Source: an uncultured Clostridium sp.
GTDB taxonomy: Bacteria; Bacillota; Clostridia; Lachnospirales; Lachnospiraceae
NCBI GenBank assembly: GCA_900539185.1
Contig: UQBG01000011.1
Location: forward strand, 39,534 to 103,533
Length of the DNA: 64,000 nt
Direction: 5' to 3'
The notes under the pieces were generated by a model that worked only from the letters and a program-made list of their open reading frames with translations, made no database searches and was not told where the DNA came from. A program made the position numbers and the translations under genes. Shown here piece after piece: positions 51,124-60,225 of this stretch. Within the stretch, counting starts at the first letter, position 1; each line of letters starts with the position of its first letter.

Positions 51124-52236
51124 CTAGTTAACTACTACCTGTTCTGTTTCCTTATCGAAGATATGAATCTTGCTTAAGTCAAATGCTAACTGTACAGTAT
51201 CGCCAGGTCTAGCGGTAGTACGTGCATTTACTCTTGCAGTAATATCGAACTGATCAATGGTGAAGTACAGATATACTTCTGCACCTAACATCTCGTAGAT
51301 GTTAATCTTAGCATCAATAATACTTTCCGGAGAAGACTCGATGAATAACTGCTCATCATGAATGTTCTCTGGACGGATACCTAAGATAACTTCCTTATCA
51401 ATGTAGTTCATCTCGATCAACTTAGCTGCCTTTGTATCAGGAACCTTGATAGAGTGAGAACCGAACATCAATAATACATCTGATCCGGACTTAACTACCT
51501 TACAATCAATGAAGTTCATTGGAGGCATACCCATGAAACCGGCTACGAATAAGTTACATGGCTTATCGTATAAGTTCTGTGGAGTATCTACCTGCTGAAT
51601 GATACCATCCTTCATAACTACGATTCTGGTACCCAGTGTCATAGCCTCGGTCTGGTCATGTGTTACATAGATGATGGTTGTCTGCAGTCTCTGATGTAAC
51701 TTAGAGATCTCAACACGCATCTGAACACGTAACTTAGCATCCAAGTTTGACAAAGGCTCATCCATCAGGAATACCTTTGGCTCACGAACGATTGCACGAC
51801 CCATAGCAACACGCTGTCTCTGACCACCGGACAAAGCCTTTGGCTTACGATCCAACAGATGTTCAATATCAAGAATCTTAGCTGCCTCATGTACTGCCTT
51901 ATTGATCTTCTCAGCAGGAACCTTTCTCAGCTTCAGACCAAATGCCATATTATCAAATACACTCATATGAGGATACAGAGCGTAGTTCTGGAATACCATG
52001 GCGATATCTCTATCCTTAGGCTCTACATCGTTTACCATACGATCACCGATCCACAACTCACCCTGAGTGATATCTTCCAGACCTGCAATCATACGTAAGG
52101 TAGTAGACTTACCACAACCAGACGGTCCTACGAAAATGATAAACTCCTTGTCTTCAATCTCAAGATTAAAATCCTTAACTGCGTTGAAGCCGTTAGGATA
52201 AATCTTATAAACATTCTTCAATGATAAACTAGCCAT
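51124..52236 (-). CDS. ugpC: UgpC/MsmX/MalK-type sugar-ABC ATPase
   Basis: 370 residues. Walker A GPSGCGKSTTLRMIAG, signature LSGGQRQRVAMGRAIV, Walker B FLMDEPLSNLD, plus the C-terminal OB-fold regulatory domain (NFIDCKVVKSG, LGIRPENIHDEQ) of the MsmX/UgpC group. It has no permease or binding protein next to it and so is probably the shared ATPase serving several sugar transporters, as in other Firmicutes. Unlike most of its neighbours it uses mostly A/T-ending preferred codons (AAC, TTA), which suggests high expression. Confidence 0.93.
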   Translation of the reverse strand: MASLSLKNVYKIYPNGFNAVKDFNLEIEDKEFIIFVGPSGCGKSTTLRMIAGLEDITQGELWIGDRMVNDVEPKDRDIAMVFQNYALYPHMSVFDNMAFGLKLRKVPAEKINKAVHEAAKILDIEHLLDRKPKALSGGQRQRVAMGRAIVREPKVFLMDEPLSNLDAKLRVQMRVEISKLHQRLQTTIIYVTHDQTEAMTLGTRIVVMKDGIIQQVDTPQNLYDKPCNLFVAGFMGMPPMNFIDCKVVKSGSDVLLMFGSHSIKVPDTKAAKLIEMNYIDKEVILGIRPENIHDEQLFIESSPESIIDAKINIYEMLGAEVYLYFTIDQFDITARVNARTTARPGDTVQLAFDLSKIHIFDKETEQVVVN

Positions 52237-52413
52237 TCAAAATTCCTCCTTGGATTATGTTTAATATTCTGACTAACGATAGGTTTATGATACCTCATTT
52301 GCCCCCCAAAAGCCATATTACTATTCACCAAAGAAATTTTCAGGAATTTGTTGATTCTGTATATTGCAATTTTTTTTTATGCAATTTCATTAACTTTTCT
52401 TTCATTTTATCGT

Positions 52414-53289
52414 CTATTCTGCCCTATATTTCAAAAAACCTTCCCCCATCGTCTCACTGGCATTGGTCACTATTACAAATGCATCCGGGTCCATTTCAAA
52501 TGCAAGTTCCTTCAAAGTAACGATCTCTTTTCTCGACATTACACACATCAACATGATGCGCCCGGTCCCGGTATGCATACCAATCACCGGAATTCCGGTT
52601 GCGCCCCGCCCGGTTTCCTCCATAAAGGCTTTACAGATCGCCGATGCCTGATCCGATATCACATATCCCACACGCGTGTATTTCAGTCCATTCATGATAC
52701 CATCCGACACCTTCGTTATAATATAGATTGCAACCAGTGCATATAGTGCCCGTTCCAGTCCAAACAAAACAGCCCCCGTTATTACAATTCCACCATCCAG
52801 CACCGCCAGAATCCGGGACTCTGACCAGTACTTCAACCGCCTCTGTATCAGCACTGCCAGCAGATCCATGCCTCCGGTTGTGGAACCTGCACCAAATACC
52901 AGTCCCAGTCCGGCTCCCATGATCACTCCACCCAGAATTGTCAACAGCATATCATTCTGTATCGGAAGTGCCACTACCGGAATCACACCCAAAAAGATTG
53001 TAAACACGATTGCCGAAATAAGCCCTTTGATAAAAAATCTTCTTCCCTGCACCCGATGTGCATATAAAAATAGAGGAATATTACATACCAGATTCGTTAT
53101 CCATAACGGAATACCGTCGGCACCTGTAATACTCCCCGTCAGTTCTTTTACAATAATTCCTATACCTGTTACGCCACCTGTTACCAGCTGCACAGGTTCA
53201 AACACACAGTTGACAGACAGTGCCATGAGTGCGGCCCCTGCCACCATCATACTGCTATTTCTTATATCATATCTGCTCCACAGCTTCAT
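52414..53289 (-). CDS. YitT-family membrane protein
   Basis: 291 residues. Five membrane helices (ITGIGIIVKELTGSIT, LLTILGGVIMGAGLGLVFGA, GGMDLLAVLIQRRL) and a C-terminal DUF2179 domain (VMSRKEIVTLKELAFEMDPD). The family is widespread in Firmicutes; its transported molecule is unknown. It overlaps the glycosyltransferase gene by 23 bases. Confidence 0.9.
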   Translation of the reverse strand: MKLWSRYDIRNSSMMVAGAALMALSVNCVFEPVQLVTGGVTGIGIIVKELTGSITGADGIPLWITNLVCNIPLFLYAHRVQGRRFFIKGLISAIVFTIFLGVIPVVALPIQNDMLLTILGGVIMGAGLGLVFGAGSTTGGMDLLAVLIQRRLKYWSESRILAVLDGGIVITGAVLFGLERALYALVAIYIITKVSDGIMNGLKYTRVGYVISDQASAICKAFMEETGRGATGIPVIGMHTGTGRIMLMCVMSRKEIVTLKELAFEMDPDAFVIVTNASETMGEGFLKYRAE

Positions 53290-53974
53290 TCTTTTTTTGT
53301 TCCTTTTTACTGTATTTGTGCAGACGTTTTTTCAACACTCTGCTCATAGTTATAGTATGGAACAATTTATTCTTTTTAGACATCTCATCCATCAGCAGAC
53401 CACCCACACATACGCACAGTCTGGTATTGGTCTTCTTCCGTTCCTGCTCCAGATAATGCTTCATTTCCGATGCCCGCAGGCACACGATCAGAATCTCCGG
53501 GGCGATCGCATTGATTTCGTTTACCATCTGTTCCGAAGAATGCATCTGCTCTCCATTGATTCCGTGAATGGCAATATACGGAAATGTCTTACGGATCGCA
53601 TCCATAATCATATCCAGTTCCTTCTGATTCTCACCCAGAACGCAGATATCCAGTCCCATATCCGTAGCATATCCGCACAGCTTCATCACATATCCCTGTA
53701 CAGACCCGGTTGCTCCCGCAAAACGGTCTCTTTTTGGAAACAGGGAACGAACTGCATCGTCCCCCGGTACCCATAGTATCTTTTCTGTTTTTTGCAATAA
53801 CTTCTTTGCCTCTGCAAGCTGCACGCACTGCTCTGCTGCCACAAAGAATACGGTATATAATGCCGGCTCTTCCAGCAGATCACAGCTTTCCTGAAACAGC
53901 CTCTGCTCACTGTAGTTACAAAAAGGAATATTAAATACCTGTGCCCTTCTATTCATATCCGTCCTCTCAGACAT
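53267..53974 (-). CDS. WecG/TagA/CpsF-family glycosyltransferase
   Basis: 235 residues. Residues about 65-200 form the GT-26 domain (LICVLGENQKELDMIMDAIR is typical: VLG.....n, AIHGIN, then EILIVCLRASEMKHYLE). GT-26 enzymes add a sugar such as N-acetylmannosamine in teichoic-acid-type or exopolysaccharide assembly. The length is somewhat short and the usual GxQE motif is not seen (CLRASEMK in its place), so activity should be checked. It follows the LytR_C protein directly. Confidence 0.8.
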   Translation of the reverse strand: MSERTDMNRRAQVFNIPFCNYSEQRLFQESCDLLEEPALYTVFFVAAEQCVQLAEAKKLLQKTEKILWVPGDDAVRSLFPKRDRFAGATGSVQGYVMKLCGYATDMGLDICVLGENQKELDMIMDAIRKTFPYIAIHGINGEQMHSSEQMVNEINAIAPEILIVCLRASEMKHYLEQERKKTNTRLCVCVGGLLMDEMSKKNKLFHTITMSRVLKKRLHKYSKKEQKKNEAVEQI

Positions 53975-53976
53975 TC

Positions 53977-54498
53977 TTACTGAGCATCGTCCGTTCCGAC
54001 TATGATCTGAATCTCTGCACCGCTGCTGATTGTTCCAACTTCAACCGTAGCATTCTTAAAATATCCGACCAGATCCTGTCCCATGCCATCCTGCGATACA
54101 ATAATCTTTGTATTGGTCAAAGTCTCTGTCTCATAATTGCCAATCTGAGATACCGTAAAGCCCGCACCATTCAGCGTCTCCTGCCACTTAGCTGCCACAC
54201 CTGCCGTATCCGTACTATTCAATACCTCGATGCTATGGCCAACCGAAGAAATCTGTGCCGCCGTGGTCACCTCTTCTGTACTCGCATCACTGGATGCTGC
54301 ATCATCGGTAGCTGTATCACTGTTCATATCGACGGTAGAGATTCCGGTATCACTACTTGTATCTTTATTCTTATCCTTACCGCCACCAAATATCTGAATC
54401 AGGAAATAAATCGCGAAAACAACGATTGCGATTCCCAAAATCACAATCAAGGTCTTCAAAAACGCTTCACCAAACAACTTCCACATCTTCTTATTCAA
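53977..54498 (-). CDS. Membrane-anchored LytR_C-domain protein
   Basis: 173 residues. One membrane segment (about 12-34), a Ser/Thr/Asp spacer and a LytR C-terminal domain (GHSIEVLNSTDTAGVAAKWQ, then GAGFTVSQIGNYE) outside. It lacks the LytR-CpsA-Psr catalytic domain. Two bases separate it from the glycosyltransferase gene, suggesting a joint role in wall-polymer attachment. Confidence 0.85.
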   Translation of the reverse strand: MNKKMWKLFGEAFLKTLIVILGIAIVVFAIYFLIQIFGGGKDKNKDTSSDTGISTVDMNSDTATDDAASSDASTEEVTTAAQISSVGHSIEVLNSTDTAGVAAKWQETLNGAGFTVSQIGNYETETLTNTKIIVSQDGMGQDLVGYFKNATVEVGTISSGAEIQIIVGTDDAQ

Positions 54499-54656
54499 AA
54501 TAAAAACCTCCCAACCTAATCATCTGTTGTCGAAAAAACTCTGTATTTGAGTATATCAAACAAAACTTTCATTTTCAAGTATATAGGTTCTATGTTATAT
54601 TAATTTTAAGAATTTATTCGCTTTTAATGTGTTTTTTGAAACAGGAGGATTCTATC

Positions 54657-55385
54657 ATGGTAAAAACAGCAGTTATCACCGGTGCTTCCGCCGGCATCGG
54701 AAAAGCTATCGCACACAGACTGGCCGGTACCTATGACCATATTGCGATCACTTCCTACCATCATCCGGAACAGCTTCAGGCCACCTGTGACCAGCTCACA
54801 AGTCTGGGTGTTACCTGCATTGCACGTACCGGAGACTGCGGAGACTACACCTTTGTGCAGTCCTTTATCGCTGAAGTTCTGGCAAGCTGGGGACATATTG
54901 ATACTCTGGTAAATAACGCCGGTATGTCAACCATCGGCCTCCTGACAGATCTGACACCGGAAGGCTGGAACCAGATTCTGCAAACCAATCTTTCCTCCGT
55001 ATTCTACTACTGTCACGAGGTTGTTCCTCATATGGTACATGAACATTCCGGTCGAATTCTTAATATTTCCTCTGTCTGGGGAGAGGTAGGGGCTTCCTGT
55101 GAGGCTGCCTATTCTGCCACAAAGGGTGGCATCAACGCTCTTACACAGGCTCTGGGCAAGGAACTGGCTCCCAGCCATATCGCTGTCAACGCAATATCCT
55201 GCGGTGCTGTTGACACAACCATGAATGCCTGTTTTTCCGATGAAGAACGTTCTTCCCTGGAAGAAGCGATTCCATATGGCCGCATGGCTGCGTCTGAAGA
55301 GGTCGCCGACTTCGCCTTACAGATTCTCACCTCGCCGGCATATCTAACCGGGCAGATCATCCGTTTTGACGGAGGCTGGATATAA
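54657..55385 (+). CDS. FabG-type short-chain dehydrogenase/reductase
   Basis: 242 residues from the ATG at 54657 (MVKTAVITGASAGIGKAIA) behind AGGAGG. Rossmann motif TGASAGIG, NNAG, active-site Ser near ISSVWGE and Tyr/Lys in YSATKGG. It closely resembles 3-oxoacyl-ACP reductase FabG but stands outside a fatty-acid cluster. It is the only plus-strand gene beside the phosphopantetheinyl transferase and overlaps its end by 29 bases, converging. Confidence 0.92.
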   Translation: MVKTAVITGASAGIGKAIAHRLAGTYDHIAITSYHHPEQLQATCDQLTSLGVTCIARTGDCGDYTFVQSFIAEVLASWGHIDTLVNNAGMSTIGLLTDLTPEGWNQILQTNLSSVFYYCHEVVPHMVHEHSGRILNISSVWGEVGASCEAAYSATKGGINALTQALGKELAPSHIAVNAISCGAVDTTMNACFSDEERSSLEEAIPYGRMAASEEVADFALQILTSPAYLTGQIIRFDGGWI

Positions 55386-56088
55386 GCTCTGACGGTGTCA
55401 CTGTTGTTAATTGCCATGCCTCTTCTCCCATTATGCACAAAGAGCAGGCATAGCCCTGTTCCAATGGTACCCGTCTGCAAAACGGCAGCTTCTGTTCTGC
55501 GATCCCCTGTCTGTTCAGACTCTCTCTTATACCGATATCCGCCCGTGGCGTCAGTGTAATCCGCCCGGTCTGCAAATCTGTCAAAAAGGCCTTTAGTGGC
55601 AATGAAAATCCCAACCCACTGAACTTCATAAAGCTTTCCTTCATGGTCCAGTATGCAGCAAACACCCCCGGACGTTTCTCCGGTTCTTCCTCCATAAGGA
55701 TTTTCCCTTCCTCTTCCGGAAAACACCGTATCACCACGCCTTCTTTATACTTACTTTCCTGTTCTATATCGATCCCCAGATTTTGTGTTCCGACTGCACA
55801 TACAATCCAGTGTCCCGAATGGCTCAGGTTATAAAAAACACCCGGATGCTCTTCGATATAAGGCTTCCCCTGTTCTCCATGCTTCATCTGACAGCTATGC
55901 ACATCTACCCCCATCTGCTGAAGTGCATATGCCTCCAACAGGCCGGTACCGATTCCCTTTGATTGATCCTCAAAACGCCGAAAACGCAGGGCTTTCGCCT
56001 TGCGTTCCGGTGTGAGTATATCCAATGCCTGCTGTCGTTCCCCTTCATTCAGTTCCCGATCCATCTTCAATGAATATATTCGTATCAT
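55357..56088 (-). CDS. Sfp-type 4'-phosphopantetheinyl transferase
   Basis: 243 residues. Motifs: YNLSHSGHWIVCAVG, LGIDIEQ (magnesium site) and FAAYWTMKESFMKFSG (WxxKES, where KEA is usual). It loads the 4'-phosphopantetheine arm on carrier proteins. Sfp-type enzymes normally serve secondary metabolism, whereas fatty-acid synthesis uses AcpS, so this one may serve the carrier protein encoded two genes upstream at 57188. Confidence 0.92.
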   Translation of the reverse strand: MIRIYSLKMDRELNEGERQQALDILTPERKAKALRFRRFEDQSKGIGTGLLEAYALQQMGVDVHSCQMKHGEQGKPYIEEHPGVFYNLSHSGHWIVCAVGTQNLGIDIEQESKYKEGVVIRCFPEEEGKILMEEEPEKRPGVFAAYWTMKESFMKFSGLGFSLPLKAFLTDLQTGRITLTPRADIGIRESLNRQGIAEQKLPFCRRVPLEQGYACSLCIMGEEAWQLTTVTPSELISSLRQNG

Positions 56089-56102
56089 ATACTATTCCTA
56101 TT

Positions 56103-57164
56103 TTACTTCTCGCGGTTCTCCAACTGTTCCAATACCTGACTCAGTACCTTGATCTCCATCTCTTTGGCTGCTGTCAGATAGGTTGCAAAACGATCTGCAC
56201 GATTGATTTCTCCGGTGATAGAGATACGAACCAGAAGGTTCCGTGCTGTCTGCGCATTTTCAACAACGGTTGCATAATCATCTACGATTGCCTGACTGAA
56301 TGGAATATAATCGCAAGCCATCAGATACTTAATACGCTCTAACATCAATACCTTATGGTCATAAATCAGATGCAGGGAACGGATATCATAATCCGGCTCA
56401 TCCGCATGAAGCTGCTTATCAATCTGCTCAATCACTCTGTCGTATACATCAACACCGAAGGTTGTGTCATCAAAACGATTTCTCATCATCCGGAAGTGAT
56501 CCTTCGTATCCTCACAGTTTAAGTACTCACGAAGTGTTCTTTCAATCAATGTAACATCGAGATCATAATAGGTCGTCTCATTATTCTTCATGATTACATA
56601 CAGACCTCTTCTGCCCTTATAATCATCCTTGAACATATGATCCTCCGGTGCATTGATAACATCATAACCGCGCTCCACATCACTAAACGATACGGTTGAA
56701 TATGTATAATGCTCTCCAAATGTAAAGTCTCCTACATAGAAGATTTCCTTCTCGATATTGTAACCGTAGATGAACAGCTCATGAGGGAACTTATAATCTA
56801 CATCTGCATTACACAGAATCTTTGCTTCATCAAATACGCCATATACATATCCGTTCAGATCAATGGTCTTAATCACAAAGTCAATAATATTACCACAGTA
56901 ACTCTCAACCTGCTCTTTGGTCATTAAGGAGCAAATCAGGTATGGACACTCCTTCAGGGAACTACTACCCGGCATCATATCTGTAAACAGCATATCATCT
57001 CCGGTAAAGATCTCATTGATCGTATAGCATCTCAACTGAATATAGTTACTGAAAATCCACTTTCTGGCATTCTCGTCATTTCCCAGTATTGAAAATAATG
57101 TAGCATGCCACTGCCATGAGGTAATTCCAGGATATGTTACGTCCAATATTTTTTCGTTTGCCAT
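56103..57164 (-). CDS. BtrH/C39-like NRPS-associated protein (putative acyl-transferase)
   Basis: 353 residues from the ATG at 57162-57164 (MANEKILDVTYPG). The layout matches BtrH-like/C39-like proteins of NRPS and ACP clusters. An N-terminal segment with SWQWHATLFSILG is followed by FIYGYNIEKEIFYVGDF, the Tyr/Asp-rich region GLYVIMKNNETTYYDLDV and the end GVDVYDRVIEQID, YDIRSLHLIYDHKVLMLERI. In butirosin BtrH the N-terminal Cys carries an acyl group from an ACP; here no Cys is obvious at that place (nearest Cys near residue 45, QLRCYTIN). It is encoded 23 bases after the ACP gene. The family call is by pattern memory, without a search. Confidence 0.65.
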   Translation of the reverse strand: MANEKILDVTYPGITSWQWHATLFSILGNDENARKWIFSNYIQLRCYTINEIFTGDDMLFTDMMPGSSSLKECPYLICSLMTKEQVESYCGNIIDFVIKTIDLNGYVYGVFDEAKILCNADVDYKFPHELFIYGYNIEKEIFYVGDFTFGEHYTYSTVSFSDVERGYDVINAPEDHMFKDDYKGRRGLYVIMKNNETTYYDLDVTLIERTLREYLNCEDTKDHFRMMRNRFDDTTFGVDVYDRVIEQIDKQLHADEPDYDIRSLHLIYDHKVLMLERIKYLMACDYIPFSQAIVDDYATVVENAQTARNLLVRISITGEINRADRFATYLTAAKEMEIKVLSQVLEQLENREK

Positions 57165-57187
57165 GTCTTTGTCCTCCAATTCCCAAA

Positions 57188-57439
57188 TCAGTTCATTTTC
57201 TTTTCAACAGAATCGATGATATCATCAAAACTATTGTACTTGTTCAATGCCAGCTCGCTATCCTCAAACTGCACATCAAACTTCTCTTCCAGTCCCACCA
57301 ACAGTCTGATAATAGAAACTGAATTCACATCATAATCCTCTGTAATAGACGCTGATGTATCCACGGTCGCAGGATCTACTTCCGGAAGAATCTCTTCAAT
57401 CACTTCCAACGACTGCTTCTTAACTAACTCCTTGTCCAT
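57188..57439 (-). CDS. Acyl carrier protein
   Basis: 83 residues with the four-helix ACP profile. The carrier Ser lies in DYDVNSVSIIRLLVGLEEKF (motif NSV instead of DSL), followed by a helix acidic enough to dock partner enzymes. It would receive 4'-phosphopantetheine, probably from the Sfp-type enzyme 55357-56088. It leads a minus-strand set ACP, BtrH-like, PPTase. The altered DSL motif marks it as not the fatty-acid ACP. Confidence 0.88.
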   Translation of the reverse strand: MDKELVKKQSLEVIEEILPEVDPATVDTSASITEDYDVNSVSIIRLLVGLEEKFDVQFEDSELALNKYNSFDDIIDSVEKKMN

Positions 57440-57560
57440 CTCGTATCCTCCATTCTTTTATATCGTGCCTTCTCCCCGCACATGCTACTTATATTTTAAT
57501 ATGAATCACCGATAATTACAATATTTTTAACAAATTTCCTCTGCCTTTTTCTAACACTTT

Positions 57561-58778
57561 TTACAATGCCTTGATCCGCTCTACTGCCTGCAGTGTATTC
57601 TCATAGGTACCAAATGCTGTCAGACGGAAGTAGCCCTCTCCGCTTGGCCCGAATCCGGATCCCGGCGTACCTACAACATTGGCATTCTCTAACAGATAGT
57701 CAAAGAAATCCCAGGACTTCATGCCGTCCGGTGTCTTTAGCCAGATATATGGTGCATTTACACCACCGGATACGGTATAACCCATAGATGCCAGGCCTTC
57801 CTTGATGATCTTTGCATTATTCATATAATAAGCGATCTGCTCTGCTGTCTGTTTCTTTCCCTCTTCACTGTATACAGCAGCACCCGCTGCCTGTACAATA
57901 TACGGAGCACCATTGAACTTCGTTCCGTGTCTTCTGGCCCAAAGTCCGTGTAAAGCAACTCCGTTTGCATCCTTCAGATCCTTTGGTACAACCGTGAAGC
58001 CAAGACGGGTTCCGGTAAAGCCTGCATTCTTTGAAAAGCTTCTCAGCTCGATTGCACAGGTTCTGGCTCCTTCACACTCGTAGATCGTATGCGGAACGCC
58101 TTCCTCACTGATATAGGCTTCATAGGCCGCATCATATATAATCACTGCACCGATCTTATTTGCATAGTCTACCCACTCCTGCAGCTGTGCCTTTGTAATC
58201 GTAGCACCTGTCGGATTGTTTGGGAAACATAAGTAAATCAGATCCGGATGCTCCTTCGGGAACTCCGGTGCAAATCCATTTTCAGCATGACATGGCATAT
58301 AGATCACATCACTCCATAACCCCGTAGCGGCATCATAGGTTCCGGTTCTGCCTGCCATAACATTCGAATCCACATATACCGGGTATACCGGATCACAGAC
58401 TGCAATCTTATTATCCAGGCTGAATATCTCCTGAATATTTGCGGAATCACTCTTTGCTCCGTCGCTGACGAAGATCTCATCCGGTGCAATATCTACACCC
58501 CTTGCAGTATAATCATTTTCGGTAATTGTCTTTCTCAGAAACTCATAGCCCAGATCCGGTGCATACCCCTTAAAGGTCTTTGCATCTGCCATCTCATCCA
58601 CTGCCGAATGAAGTCGTTCAATGATAGCCGGAGCTAACGGCTGCGTCACATCACCAATACCAAGACTTATGATCTGCTTATCCGGGTGTTCGCCCTTATA
58701 TGCATTTACCTTCTTCGCTATCGTGGAAAACAAATAGCTTCCCGGTAGCTTTAAATAGTTGTCATTTAACTTAAACAT
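57561..58778 (-). CDS. dapL: LL-diaminopimelate aminotransferase
   Basis: 405 residues. N-terminus LKLPGSYLFSTIAKKVNAY, then ISLGIGDVTQPLAPAIIERL, PNNPTGATITKAQL and the PLP lysine in ELRSFSKNAGFTGTRLG. These are DapL signatures. It converts tetrahydrodipicolinate directly to LL-diaminopimelate, bypassing the acylated route. The start overlaps dapF by 13 bases, so the two are translated together. Confidence 0.97.
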   Translation of the reverse strand: MFKLNDNYLKLPGSYLFSTIAKKVNAYKGEHPDKQIISLGIGDVTQPLAPAIIERLHSAVDEMADAKTFKGYAPDLGYEFLRKTITENDYTARGVDIAPDEIFVSDGAKSDSANIQEIFSLDNKIAVCDPVYPVYVDSNVMAGRTGTYDAATGLWSDVIYMPCHAENGFAPEFPKEHPDLIYLCFPNNPTGATITKAQLQEWVDYANKIGAVIIYDAAYEAYISEEGVPHTIYECEGARTCAIELRSFSKNAGFTGTRLGFTVVPKDLKDANGVALHGLWARRHGTKFNGAPYIVQAAGAAVYSEEGKKQTAEQIAYYMNNAKIIKEGLASMGYTVSGGVNAPYIWLKTPDGMKSWDFFDYLLENANVVGTPGSGFGPSGEGYFRLTAFGTYENTLQAVERIKAL

Positions 58779-59632
58779 AGCTGTCCTCCTATTTCTGCTT
58801 CATCCTTTATCTCGCCGTCAAATACAACGGTCGCCGGTCCGGTCATATAAACCGTATTCTTCTCTCTATCCCAGCGCACCTGCAAATCACCGCCCAACAA
58901 ATGAAGTGTAATCTCCTCTGCTGTCTTATGATTCAATATGCAGGCAACCGTGCTGGCACAGGCACCCGTTCCGCAGGCCAGTGTTTCCCCGGAACCACGC
59001 TCCCACACACGCATATTTACCTCAGATTCATTCAGGATCTCGATAAACTCTGTATTTATGCGCTTCGGAAACATCGGATGGTTTTCGAACAACGGTCCGA
59101 TCGTCTCCAAAGGAAGATGCTTTACATCATCGACAAACACAACTGCATGAGGGTTCCCCATGGAAACACAGGTCATCTTATACTCTACACCCTGTACCCG
59201 GATCGGCTCCTCGATCACCGGAGAATGATCCGCTGTTACCGGTATCTGTGCTGCTTCCAGAATCGGTTTTCCCATATCGACGGTCACCTCTGTAACCACA
59301 TGATCCTGCACCGTCAGTTTCAGATGCTTAATACCTGCCAATGTCTCAACCGTAATCTGTGTCTGATCTGTCAATCCATAATCATAGACATACTTTCCTA
59401 CACAGCGAATACCATTTCCACACATCTCTGCCTGAGAACCATCTGCATTATACATATCCATGCGAAAATCTGCCACCTCAGAAGGACAGATCAGAATCAG
59501 ACCGTCGGAGCCGATCCCAAAATGGCGATCACTATACCGAATGGCCATCGACTTCGGATCCTTTACAGTTTCCCGAAAGCAGTTCACATAGATATAATCA
59601 TTTCCCAAGCCTTCCATCTTTGTAAACTTCAT
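58766..59632 (-). CDS. dapF: Diaminopimelate epimerase
   Basis: 288 residues. The two catalytic Cys are in AEMCGNGIRCVGKY and LACGTGACASTVA. It converts LL- to meso-diaminopimelate for lysine and peptidoglycan. Order is dapF then dapL on minus. Confidence 0.98.
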   Translation of the reverse strand: MKFTKMEGLGNDYIYVNCFRETVKDPKSMAIRYSDRHFGIGSDGLILICPSEVADFRMDMYNADGSQAEMCGNGIRCVGKYVYDYGLTDQTQITVETLAGIKHLKLTVQDHVVTEVTVDMGKPILEAAQIPVTADHSPVIEEPIRVQGVEYKMTCVSMGNPHAVVFVDDVKHLPLETIGPLFENHPMFPKRINTEFIEILNESEVNMRVWERGSGETLACGTGACASTVACILNHKTAEEITLHLLGGDLQVRWDREKNTVYMTGPATVVFDGEIKDEAEIGGQLCLS

Positions 59633-59649
59633 ACAGTTTCCTCCCGTTA

Positions 59650-60192
59650 TCAGAATATCTCTAATACCATCTGTGCCGTTTCAAATATGTTGACACCTGT
59701 ATCCATACTTCGCTTCTGAAGATATCGATGTGCTTCCTCCTCGGTCATCCTCTTCTGTTCACAGAGCCGGAGCTTCGCACTTTCTATCACTGCGCGTTCC
59801 TCCTGACTCCACTGTCTCGGCTGTGCCTTCCGCTTCTTTCGCTTCTGGTATAAGCCTTGTAACAATATATTCGTTGTATCAATCAGTTCCTGTGCCTTGA
59901 TCGGCATTCCCAGACATACAGCACAACTCTTATCACACTCCGCATAATAATTTCTGGGAGCAACCACCAGCATTTCAAAGGTCGATGGTAAATAATCTAA
60001 AATCTCCGTATACATCATATCTGTAAACTTATAGCCACAGACAATCAGTGCTTCATCCAGATCTCCAAACAGCGAAATCGCCTGTGCACCAGTCGTACAA
60101 GCCGCCAGTACATTCACTCCATTTCGCACCAACAGACTCTTAATGCCCCTCGCCTCTTCCGCCTTTGGAAACACAACGATAACGCCTATCAT
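59650..60192 (-). CDS. ANTAR-domain response regulator (NasT-like)
   Basis: 180 residues. Receiver-like fold (1-115; phosphoacceptor motif not conserved, ALIVCGYKFTD) and C-terminal ANTAR domain (AVIESAKLRLCEQKRMTEEE, then AHRYLQKRSMDTGV). ANTAR proteins bind paired RNA hairpins and prevent termination, in Firmicutes often at glutamine or nitrogen genes. It lies 33 bases downstream of glnA, in the same unit. Confidence 0.9.
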   Translation of the reverse strand: MIGVIVVFPKAEEARGIKSLLVRNGVNVLAACTTGAQAISLFGDLDEALIVCGYKFTDMMYTEILDYLPSTFEMLVVAPRNYYAECDKSCAVCLGMPIKAQELIDTTNILLQGLYQKRKKRKAQPRQWSQEERAVIESAKLRLCEQKRMTEEEAHRYLQKRSMDTGVNIFETAQMVLEIF

Positions 60193-60225
60193 CTCTCTCG
60201 TCTCCTTAAAGCTAAAGCGGTGTGA

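Noticed and set aside
52868..53776. Plus-strand frame of 302 codons over YitT and the glycosyltransferase genes
   Set aside because: Antisense to two recognisable genes; no start site or domain.
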